Program-made: the position numbers and the translations under genes
The notes under the pieces: model-generated
What the model saw: the letters and a program-made list of their open reading frames with translations, nothing else
The model's database searches: none
What the model was told of the DNA's origin: nothing
Shown: positions 1 to 8,150 of the stretch, piece by piece
Position numbering within the stretch: the stretch's first letter is position 1
Layout: each line of letters begins with the position of its first letter
Source of the DNA: Symsagittifera roscoffensis
Taxonomy: Eukaryota > Xenacoelomorpha > Acoela > Convolutidae
DNA length: 64,000 bases
Direction of reading: 5' to 3'
Assembly: GCF_963678635.1 (NCBI RefSeq)
Contig: NC_087067.1
Span: 58,427,487 to 58,491,486 of the forward strand

Positions 1-430
1 ACGTGGAGACGGACAATATCGAGTCCCTGGAAAGCTTTTTTGCAGGTCACAATGATTTTTCGAAACAACAATTTCGCAAGTTCAACCTCAAATATTTCTT
101 GCTGAGCGGAAAATTACAATGAAAAGGCGTTATGAAAAAGGTTTTTTTTTGAAGTATTTGACAAATTAAGCTAAATAAACAAGGGTTAGCTTTACTTAAA
201 TTCAGTCTACGGTCAAATCCAGGATCGCCAAGGTGGAGACGGACACTATCGGTTCCCTGGAAAGCTTTTTTGCTGGTCACTATGATTTTTCAAAACAACA
301 TTTTCACAAGTTCAACCTCAAATATTTCTTGCTGAGCTGAACACTTCAATGTGAAAGACGTTATAAAAAAGTCTTTATTTTGAAGTTTTTGGCAATTTAG
401 GCTAAGTAAACAAATCACTATACTGATCAA
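1..430. repeat. Pair of 230-bp direct repeats, copy a
   Basis: Two diverged units follow each other. The landmark GTGGAGACGGACA occurs at about 3 and 233, followed each time by a CCCTGGAAAGCTTTTTTGC stretch and by a TTTCTTGCTGAG stretch. The same pair, with the same 230-231 bp spacing, is at 44501/44732 and 49399/49630. No function is recognised. Confidence 0.8.
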
Positions 431-628
431 ATTTTAGCGAAAAAAAATTGATCAAAAAAGCTTTCTGATCAAAGTGCAAGTCTGATACAGAAACTGTTCA
501 ATTTACATAATCACTCTTTTAATAGAACACTTTTCCAGCTGTGCTGGACTATTCAAAAATTTGTACCGAGAAGGTTTTTTAGAATATGGCCATCTGTGCA
601 TATATATGATTAGAATGCTGTCATCATA

Positions 629-1108
629 CATCAAAGTACAGTTGGATCTAGGCACTAAAATAATTATAGGTTAGCTCAGGTTGCCTCAATTCTTCAAAAT
701 ATCATTTGATTGCTCATCTGCTAAGCCCATGCTTAGCGCTCTCCAGTGATGCATAATATCAGTTATTTGAAAAAAGGATTTTTGAGAAAGTTGGATGTGA
801 GCCATGGCAAAAGTTGGGGTTGGGCACTTTTTTTTCAAAATTCACATTCAATTTTCTCGGGTTGAAGCCCTGGTAAAACCAGCAAAATAACATTTGATTG
901 ATTATTCGCTAAGACCATGCTTAGCTCTCTCCAGTAATGCATAATATCAGTTTTTTGAAAAAAGAGATTTTGAGAAAATTGGAGGTGAGCCACGGCAAGA
1001 AGTTGGGGTTGGGCTTTTTTTAAATTCAGATTCTAATTTCTCGGAACGAAGCCCTGGTGAAGCTAACCTATAATTATGTTAGTGCCTAGATCCAACTGTA
1101 CTTTGATG
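629..1108. mobile_element. Terminal-inverted-repeat (foldback-like) element, copy a
   Basis: The sequence at 629-676 and the reverse complement of 1061-1108 agree at 47 of 48 positions; both arms start CATCAAAGTACAG and end GGTTAGCT. The 380-bp interior carries two D repeats 188 bp apart and no open frame of note. Two further copies have the same arms, at 45131-45389 (interior reduced to one D unit) and 50028-50506. The structure resembles a non-autonomous MITE or foldback element. No clear target-site duplication is visible, and all three copies lie in duplicated blocks, so independent transposition is not shown. Confidence 0.6.
703..1060. repeat. D repeats, two tandem copies (188 bp)
   Basis: The landmark CATTTGATTG occurs at 703 and 891, a spacing of 188 bp. 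Each D unit holds GCTAAGC-CCAT-GCTTAGC (a perfect 7-bp stem with a 4-base loop, imperfect in the second copy), then a GTGAGCCA(T/C)GGCAA stretch, then AGTTGGGGTTGGGC (here at about 812 and 1001). The family recurs in the 40-53 kb region. Confidence 0.8.
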
Positions 1109-1589
1109 TGATGTATTAATGCCATTTTCAGACTGTTTGATCAGTGATTACATATTGAAATATTCCTGCTGTGCTGTATTCATAAAAAGAAAATTGGTTT
1201 TGATATAATTTTTTTTCTTTGAAAACAGCTGTATGAGGTTTCATAGAGCTCTTTGACTGTCTTGGCCAGTTATTTATATTCAAAACTTATGTTTGATAGC
1301 TTGTAATTCAAACAGAATTCTGAAATTAAAAAAAAAAATTCTGCCTATCCACGAAAAACCTTATGAAATTGAACGTCAGAAAAATCTGCATAATTTTAAA
1401 GAATCCAGGAATGTGAGCTATTATAGAGTAATTCTACTCAATCAAAATTTAATGTTCAAAATTATTTCATTAAAACTACTGTTGACGAAATCATAACTTT
1501 TTCGAAAAAACTAGGGGCAAAAAAATAAATATTTATAAAAAACATATTTTCTGGAGAAAACTAATACTTGAAACTATCAGTTAGCCGTT
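1109..1589. other. Part of the duplicated block with no recognised feature
   Basis: This stretch is A+T-rich and matches 45390-45870 and 50507-50980. It contains A- and T-runs and short frames only. It appears to include diverged relatives of the 'GCTG(T/A)GCTG then GAAAATTGGTTTTGA' strings seen elsewhere in the complex blocks. No gene or element is supported. Confidence 0.6.
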
Positions 1590-1895
1590 TTCAGTGTTTT
1601 GGACCTCTAACTATTGTTTTGCTCCTTTTTTGAGGTTTTCTTTGCTGTTTTTTTAGTTTTTGGGGCTCAGCAGCATAAATCTGGTTTAGGTATTGTGTTG
1701 TGTGTAATTATTGGTTTTTCTGCCGGTTTTCAGATAAAAAAGGTCTAGGTTGGTTTTGAGAGGTTTGGGAGGGCTCAAGAGAGATTTCTGTGTTTTGGTT
1801 GGCCTCCATATCATCAATAACAGTTTTAAGCAGCTTTTGGGGTTTTTAATGGGTTTTCAAAAGTTTTGGGGCATTTTTTGGGATTTTGATACCTT
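1590..1895. other. G/T-rich strand-asymmetric strip, copy a
   Basis: For about 300 bases the + strand is dominated by G and T, with many TTTTGGGG, GGTTTT and TTTTGGG strings and little C. It lies just before the telomere-repeat cluster, whose G-rich strand is the opposite one. It is present in all three block copies (about 45870-46171 and 50980-51278). It has potential for G-rich secondary structure; function is unknown. Confidence 0.55.
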
Positions 1896-2041
1896 GGTCA
1901 CATTTTGACATAATTCCCAACCCTAAACCCAGTCTTCAATCTGGTGGTCACATTTTGAAACCCCAAATGTCACTTTTTGACTACAGTGCTACCCTGGTCA
2001 CATTTTGACGGTCACATTTTGACTACAGTCGTCGTCCTACA

Positions 2042-2082
2042 CATGGTCACATTTTGACACCCCTAGTCAAAATGTGACCATG
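2042..2082. repeat. Perfect short palindrome next to telomere repeats, copy a
   Basis: Two GGTCACATTTTGAC motifs face each other across a 7-base spacer (ACCCCTA). With the flanking CAT/ATG the arms are 17 bp and perfect. The counterpart in copy c (51428-51462) keeps the 14-bp arms. Confidence 0.85.
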
Positions 2083-2089
2083 GGTAGGA

Positions 2090-2130
2090 CCCTAACCCTA
2101 ACCCTAACCCTAACCCTAACCCTAACCCTA
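2090..2130 (-). repeat. Interstitial telomere repeat (CCCTAA)n, about 7 units
   Basis: There are 41 bases of uninterrupted CCCTAA repeat on the + strand (TTAGGG on the - strand), flanked on both sides by GGTCACATTTTGAC motifs. The homologous tract at 51473-51501 has about 5 units. TTAGGG is the telomere repeat of vertebrates, many invertebrates, fungi and some protists. The tract is internal, so it is not an active chromosome end in this arrangement. Confidence 0.95.
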
Positions 2131-2479
2131 GCCACGGTCACATTTTGACACTTTTTTGGACATTTTTCGCATCGGCTCAAAAGGGTTACCGATGTCCTAG
2201 AGCTCTGAAACTTTATGATATGGGGTCAGGAGCGAAAATAAACGAACCTTAATGAAAAAAAAATAAAAAAAAAGTGGCTAAAAAAAGTTGAGGTTGGGCT
2301 TTTGGTCACATTTTGACACTTTTAGGGTTGGGCTTTAAATAAATTTAAAACTTGATTTTGGGGTAAATGGGGGGTGTTTTGGAAAGCCCTGCTCACGTTC
2401 TTTCCAATGAACTAAAAATCAAGTCAATTGAAACATTATTTCAAAAATTGTAAGCCTAACTCTAAACTTCGAGATTTTG

Positions 2480-2830
2480 ACCCTGGTTGGCTGGAGGAAA
2501 AAAGGCATATCTTGATGAAAAAAAGTCGGATTTCGAAAATTAAGGTATGGCTGACCGTTTCTTGAGCAGGTGCGTTGATCTAAACTAAAAAAAAAGTTAA
2601 AAATCTGAAGTTAAGTGTAGTTACTATGACAACCCGATCAGGACAGGAGTCATTGAGGGTTAGACATATTGATAATAAAGTTATTTAATAAAAACAACCA
2701 ATAGGTCCTATTTTGAGCCAGGAACACGTTCCTGGTGTTATTTTTTAATTTCGACCTTGTTTTTGGGGCAAAAAATGACATTTTCAATTTAAGTCCTAAA
2801 ATGGTCACATTTTGACTATAAAAAAAATAA
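2480..2830. repeat. R repeat, copy a (diverged)
   Basis: This is one of five copies of a sequence of about 350-400 bp. Shared landmarks in order are a GG(C/A)GGA stretch followed by A-runs, TCGGATTTC, TTGAGCAG, TGACAACCCGATCAGG, a GTCCTAAAATGGTCACATTTTGAC end and a short A-run. The other copies are at 40640-41040, 43380-43790, 47885-48260 and 51830-52215. A D repeat follows in every case. Confidence 0.75.
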
Positions 2831-2889
2831 ATATGCTGCTGAAAAGCCAGTATAAAGCCCAATTAATTCAAACTTTAGAAATTTTGATA

Positions 2890-3060
2890 ATTCAGTCGCC
2901 AAGCCCTTGCTTAGGGCTTTCCAATGACCCCTCAAATGATTTTTTCGATTACACACGTTTTGAGATATTTGACTGTGAGCCAAGGCAAAAAGTTGGGGTT
3001 GGGCACTTTTTTGGCTCAGATTTAATTTTCTCAGCAATAAATTGCTCGATTTCACCAGTT
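2890..3060. repeat. D repeat, diverged single copy after R
   Basis: The unit shows AAGCCCTTGCTTAGGGCTTTCC, GTGAGCCAAGGCAAAA and AGTTGGGGTTGGGCAC (at 2991) in the D order. It matches 52265-52450 closely and the 41 kb D cluster more distantly. Confidence 0.75.
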
Positions 3061-3106
3061 TTTTGCAAGCAGTCTCCTATTGGGTTGCCATGACTATCCT
3101 AATAGT

Positions 3107-3330
3107 CTAAAATGTCATCAAAACTTTTTTTGTTTCTTTCTTAGGCTTCAGTTTCGGCCTTGAAAAAGTGTCTCCAACAGTGTTATAATAAAAAGCGGAA
3201 AAGATGTTTTGGCGCTTTTTTGATGAATTTACTTGCCTTTCTGAACTCAAGTGGATACAAGCTGCATTTGTAGGATCTACCAATGCTTCTTTAGAGTACG
3301 ATAAAGCAAAACTAAACCAAAAACGATGAC
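3107..3330 (-). pseudogene. Protein-like open frame relic next to satellite A, copy a
   Basis: On the minus strand a frame is open from the T-run at the satellite A border down to a TAG at 3107-3109, about 73 codons, without an ATG start in a sensible position. It reads NAACIHLSSERQ, then FSAFYYNTVGDTFSRPKLKP, then a Lys-rich tail. This is more varied than the low-complexity frames nearby. The copy at 52485-52690 keeps about 50 codons. Noted differences are two silent third-position changes and two Val/Ile swaps, plus an upstream stop and a one-base indel that changes the C-terminus. It could be the remnant of an exon or transposon gene, or chance. No family is recognised. Confidence 0.25.
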
Positions 3331-3820
3331 TTTTTTTTTTTTGAAAAAATAGTTTTAAAAAGTTAAAAGTGTTAACTTTGTAGGTTCAGACCCCAGATTA
3401 CTGGAAATAGGCGCAAAATAACGCACACAATGAGCACCTAAACTGAAGGTCAAAAAAATAAAGGGTGTCAGAGGGCTGGCTCAAGAGGCACAGCCTTTTG
3501 ACCTGTACCCATATGCCAGAAAATCTGACACATGGGTACAAAAAAAAATCATCAAAAAACTGCAAAAAACAGTTTTCTTTGTTTAAAAAATTCAACCAGG
3601 ACGTAGAAAACAGCTGATTTTATTAATAAACAGTGTCTTGGAGGATATTTTGATCTATCATTTGAGACTTAAAGAGAATTTTTATTTTATTTTTTTGAAA
3701 AAAAAGTTTCAAAAAATTACAAGTGTTAACTTTGTAGGTTCAGACCCCAGATTACTGGAAATAGGCGCAAAATGACGCACACATTGAGCACTTAAACTGA
3801 AGGTCAAAAAAACAAAAGGT

Positions 3821-3894
3821 GTCAGAGGGCTGGCTCAAGAGGTACAGCCCTCTGACCTGTACCCATATGCCAGAAAATCTGACACATGGGTACA
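3821..3894. repeat. Paired hairpin module of satellite A (example monomer)
   Basis: Two inverted repeats stand back to back. Hairpin 1 is GTCAGAGGGCTG, a 12-base loop (GCTCAAGAGGYA), then CAGCCCTCTGAC: a perfect 12-bp stem. One base later comes hairpin 2: TGTACCCAT, a 19-base loop, then ATGGGTACA: a perfect 9-bp stem. The module sits at the same place in every full-length monomer in both arrays and is the most G+C-rich part of the monomer. It could act as a cruciform, a protein-binding site, or a folded RNA if the array is transcribed; none of these is shown. Confidence 0.9.
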
Positions 3895-4089
3895 AAAAAA
3901 ATCATCAAAAAACAGCAAAAAACAGTTTTCTTTGTTTAAAAAATTCAACCAGGACGTAGAAAAGAGCTGATCTTAATAATAAACAGTGTCGTGGATGATG
4001 TTTTGATCTATCATTTAAGACTTAAAGAGAATTATTATTATTTTTTTTTTTGAAAAAAAATTTTGAAAAAATTACAAGTGTTAGCTTCG

Positions 4090-5163
4090 TAGGTTCAGAC
4101 CCCAGATTACTGGAAATAGGCGCAAAATGACCGCACACATTGAGCAGTTAAACTAAAGGTCAAAAAAATAAAGGATATCAGAGGGCTGGCTCAAGAGGCA
4201 CAGCCCTCTGACCTGTACCCATATGCCAGAAAATCTGACACATGGGTACAAAAAAAAAATCATCAAAAAACAGCAAAAAACAGTTTTCTTTGTTTAAAAA
4301 ATTCAACCAGGACGTAGAAAAGAGCTGATCTTAATAATAAACAGTGTCGTGGATGATGTTTTGATCTATCGTTTAAGACTTAAAGAGAATTATTATTATT
4401 ATTTTTTTTTGAAAAAAAAAGTTTGAAAAAATTACAAGTGTTAGCTTCGTAGGTTCAGACCCCAGATTACTGGAAATAGGCGCAAAATGACCGCACACAT
4501 TGAGCAGTTAAACTAAAGGTCAAAAAAAATAAAGGGTGTCAGAGGGCTGGCTCAAGAGGCACAGCCCTCTGACCTGTACCCATATGCCAGAAAATCTGAC
4601 ACATGGGTACAAAAAAAAAATCATCAAAAAACAGCAAAAAACAGTTTTCTTTGTTTAAAAAATTCAACCAGGACGTAGAAAAGAGCTGATCTTAATAATA
4701 AACAGTGTCGTGGATGATGTTTTGATCTATCGTTTAAGACTTAAAGAGAATTATTATTATTATTTTTTTTTGAAAAAAAAAGTTTGAAAAAATTACAAGT
4801 GTTAGCTTCGTAGGTTCAGACCCCAGATTACTGGAAATAGGCGCAAAATGACCGCACACATTGAGCAGTTAAACTAAAGGTCAAAAAAAATAAAGGGTGT
4901 CAGAGGGCTGGCTCAAGAGGCACAGCCCTCTGACCTGTACCCATATACCAGAAAATCTGACACATGGGTACAAAAAAAATCATCGTAAAACAGCAAAAAA
5001 CAGTTTTCTTTGGTTAAAAAATTCAACCAGGACATAGAAAAGAGCTGATCTTATTAATAAACAGTGTCTTGGAGGATATTTTGATCTGTCATTTAAGACT
5101 TAAAGAGAATTTTTTTTTTTTTTGAAAAAAAAAGTTCAAAAAATTACAAGTGTTAACTTTGTA
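4090..5163. repeat. Recently amplified run of near-identical satellite A monomers
   Basis: Units starting near 4090, 4450 and 4810 share TTAGCTTCGTAGG, TGACCGCACACATTGAGCAG and an AAACTAAAGG stretch. These variants are not seen in most other monomers; a fourth copy of this type is near 5518. Spacing is 355-361 bp, so these look like single-monomer duplications. Confidence 0.8.
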
Positions 5164-6155
5164 TGTCCAGACCCCAGATTAATGAAAATAGGCGCAAAAT
5201 GACGCACACTTTGAGCACTTAAACTGAAGGTCAAAAAAAATAAAAGGTGTCAGAGGGCTGGCTCAAGAGGTACAGCCCTCTGACCTGTACCCATATGCCA
5301 GAAAATCTGACACATGGGTACAAAAAAAAATATCAAAAAACAGCAAAAAACAGTTTTCTTTGTTTAAAAAATTCAACCAGGACGTAGAAAGGAGCTGATC
5401 TTAATAATAAACAGTGTCGTGGAGGATGTTTTGATCTATCATTTAAGACTTAAAGAGAATTATTATTATTTTTTTTTTGAAAAAAAAAGTTTGAAAAAAT
5501 TACAAGTGTTAGCTTCGTAGGTTCAGACCCCAGTTTACTGGAAATAGGCGCAAAATGACCGCACACATTGAGCAGTTAAACTAAAGGTCAAAAAAAATAA
5601 AGGGTGTCAGAGGGCTGGCTCAAGAGGCACAGCCCTCTGACCTGTACCCATATACCAGAAAATCTGACACATGGGTACAAAAAAAATCATCGTAAAACAG
5701 CAAAAAACAGTTTTCTTTGGTTAAAAAATTCAACCAGGACATAGAAAAGAGCTGATCTTATTAATAAACAGTGTCTTGGAGGATATTTTGATCTATCATT
5801 TAAGACTTAAAGAGAATTTTTTAAAGTTTCAAAAAATTACAAGTGTTAACTTTGTATGTCCAGACCCCAGATTAATGGAAATAGGCGGAAAATGACGCAA
5901 ATATTGAGCCCTTAAACTGAAGATCAAAGAAAAATAAAGAGTGTCAGAGGGCTGGCTCAAGAAGCACAGCCCTCTGACTTGTACCCATATGCCAGAAAAT
6001 CTGACACATGGGTACAAAAAAAAATCATCAAAAAACAGCAAAAAACAGTTTTTTTTAAAACAATCAGTCAGAAAGTGGAAAAGAGCTGGTCTTATTAATA
6101 AACAGTGTCTTGGAGGATATTTTGATCGATCATCATTACAAGTGTTAACTTTGTA

Positions 6156-7340
6156 GGTTCAGACCCCAGGTTACTGGAATTAGGCGCAAAATGACGCACA
6201 CATTGAGCACTTAATTTGAAGGTCAAAAAAAATAAAGGTGTCAGAGGGCTGGCTCAAGAGGCACAGCCCTCTGACCTGTACCCATATGCCAGAAAATCTG
6301 ACACATGGGTACAAAAAAAAATCATCAAAAAACAGCAAAAAAAGTTTGTTTATTTAAAAAAAAGTCAATCAGGAAGTAGAAAAAAGCTGGTCTTATTAAT
6401 AAACAGTGTCTTGGAGGATATTTTGATCTATCATTTAAGACCTAAAGAGAATTTTTTTTATTTTTTTTTTGAAAAAAAAAAGTTTCAAAAAATTACAAGT
6501 GTTAACTTTGTAGGTTCAGACCCCAGGTTACTGGAAATAGGCGCAAAATGACGCACACATTAAGCACTTAAACTGAAGATCAAAAAAAATAAAGGATGTC
6601 AGAGGGCTGGCTCAAGAGGCACAGCCCTCTGACCTGTACCCATATGCCAGAAAATCTGACACATGGATACAAAAAAAAAATCATCAAAAAACAGCAAAAA
6701 ACAGTTTTATTTGTTTAAAAAATTCAACCAGGACATAGAAAGTGGAAAAGAGCTGGTCTTATTAATAAACAGTGTCTTGGAGGATATTTTGATCGATCAT
6801 CATTAAAAAATCATCAAAAAACAGCAAAAAACAGTTTTTTTTAAAACAATCAGTCAGAAAGTGGAAAAGAGCTGGTCTTATTAATAAACAATGTCTTGGA
6901 GGATATTTTGATCGATCATCATTACAAGTGTTAACTTTGTAGGTTCAGACCCCAGGTTACTGGAATTAGGCGCAAAATGACGCACACATTGAGCACTTAA
7001 ACTGAAGGTCAAAAAAAAATAAAGGTGTCAGAGGGCTGGCTCAAGAGGCACAGCCCTCTGACCTGTACCCATATGCCAGAAAATCTGACACATGGGTACA
7101 AAAAAAAATCATCAAAAAACAGCAAAAAAAGTTTGTTTATTTAAAAAAAAGTCAATCGGGAAGTAGAAAAAAGCTGGTCTTATTAATAAACAGTGTCTTG
7201 GAGGATATTTTGATCTATCATTTAAGACCTAAAGAGAATTTTTTTTATTTTTTTTTTGAAAAAAAAAGTTTCAAAAAATTACAAGTGTTAACTTTGTAGG
7301 TTCAGACCCCAGGTTACTGGAAATAGGCGCAAAATGACGC
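6156..7340. repeat. Satellite A local duplication of about 0.78 kb with hybrid monomers
   Basis: The segment near 6156-6560 recurs near 6938-7340. Shortened monomers ending GATCGATCATCATTACAAG lack the usual T-run/A-run part (near 6125 and 6910). Between them, at about 6735-6840, a monomer tail joins straight to an ATCATCAAAAAACAGC stretch, so part of a unit is repeated out of register. Confidence 0.75.
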
Positions 7341-8008
7341 ACACATTAAGCACTTAAACTGAAGATCAAAAAAAATAAAGGATGTCAGAGGGCTGGCTCA
7401 AGAGGCACAGCCCTCTGACCTGTATCCATATGCCAGAAAATCTGACACATGGATACAAAAAAAAATCATCAAAAAACAGCAAAAAACAGTTTTATTTGTT
7501 TAAAAAATTCAACCAGGACATAGAAAAGAGCTGATATTATTAATAAACAGTGTCTTGGAGGATATTTTGATCTATCATTTAAGACTTAAAGAGAATTTTA
7601 ATTTTATTTTTTTTTGAAAAAAAAGTATCAAATTACAAGTGTTAACTTTGTAGGTTCAGACCCCAGATTACTGGAAATAGGCGCAAAATGACGCACACAT
7701 TGAGCACTTAAACTGAAGGACAAAAAAATAAAGGGTGTCAGAGGGCTGGCTCAAGAGGCACAGCCCTCTGACCTGTACCCATATGCCAGAAAATCTGACA
7801 CATGGGTACAAAAAAAAATCATCAAAAAACAGCAAAAAAAGTTTGTTTATTAAAAAAAAAGTCAATCAGGAAGTAGAAAAAAGCTGGTCTTATTAATAAA
7901 CAGTGTCTTGGAGGATATTTTGATCTATCATTTAAGACTTAAAGATAATTTTATTTATTTTTTTTTTTGAAAAAAAAAAATTTCAAAAAATTACAAGTGT
8001 TAACTTTG

Positions 8009-8150
8009 TAGGTTCAGACCCCAGGTTACTGGAAATAGGCGCAAAATGACGCACACATTAAGCACTTAAACTGAAGGACAAAAAAAATAAAGGGTGTCAG
8101 AGGGCTGGCTCAATAGGCACAGCCCTCTGACCTGTACCCTAATGTCAGAC
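8009..8150. repeat. Truncated satellite A monomer (about 135 bp)
   Basis: Successive landmarks are only about 135 bp apart. The monomer runs through hairpin 1 and stops inside the first arm of hairpin 2 (at about 8139), then joins directly to the TCAGACCCCAGG landmark of the next unit. About 215 bp are missing. Confidence 0.85.

Larger units (their letters stand above)
1896..2317. repeat. GGTCACATTTTGAC motif cluster around telomere repeats, copy a
   Basis: The 14-mer GGTCACATTTTGAC occurs at 1896, 1996, 2010, 2045, 2136 and 2304. It occurs as the reverse complement at 2066 and with one change at 1946. Another copy at 2803 sits at the R-D boundary. The same pattern is found at 51279-51684 and singly at 41009, 43749, 48230 and 52191. 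The repetition in both orientations, and two copies abutting at 1996-2023, suggest either a short transposable sequence end or a protein-binding motif that has been amplified. No known motif is recognised with certainty. Confidence 0.75.
1..3331. repeat. Complex repeat block, copy a (cut by window start)
   Basis: This stretch matches 49395-52732 over its whole length in the same order, and its first 1.96 kb also matches 44497-46243. In order it holds a pair of 230-bp direct repeats, a terminal-inverted-repeat element, a G/T-rich strip, a GGTCACATTTTGAC and telomere-repeat cluster, an R repeat, a D repeat and a short protein-like open frame, and then satellite A begins. Copies differ by scattered substitutions and small indels, and by a shorter element in copy b. 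No gene is supported. The block has no recognised transposon hallmark as a whole and is best read as one copy of a duplicated composite segment. Confidence 0.85.

Noticed and set aside
703-1060. TTGGGGTTGGG in D repeats as a ciliate-type telomere repeat
   Set aside because: There is a single short string per 188-bp unit, not a tandem array, and the true telomere-like tracts here are TTAGGG.
2090-2130. Active chromosome end
   Set aside because: The tract is short and internal, and is flanked on both sides by sequence that is itself duplicated at 51.3-51.7 kb.
3140-3330. Exon with an upstream 3' splice site on the + strand (TTTCTTTCTTAG then an open frame of about 43 codons)
   Set aside because: The frame is short, ends in a stop before the satellite, and the opposite strand reads more like protein. 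Evidence is too weak for an exon call.
1-3331. LTR retrotransposon, because the block recurs in direct orientation at both ends of the window
   Set aside because: There are no gag or pol frames, no TG...CA ends, no primer-binding site or polypurine tract, and the interior is satellite arrays.
3381-3500. tRNA-derived repeat: TGGCTCAAGAG fits a Pol III A box and GGTTCAGACCCC loosely resembles a B box
   Set aside because: The two boxes are in the wrong order or about 270 bp apart, with T-runs between, and no cloverleaf can be formed. Likely coincidence.
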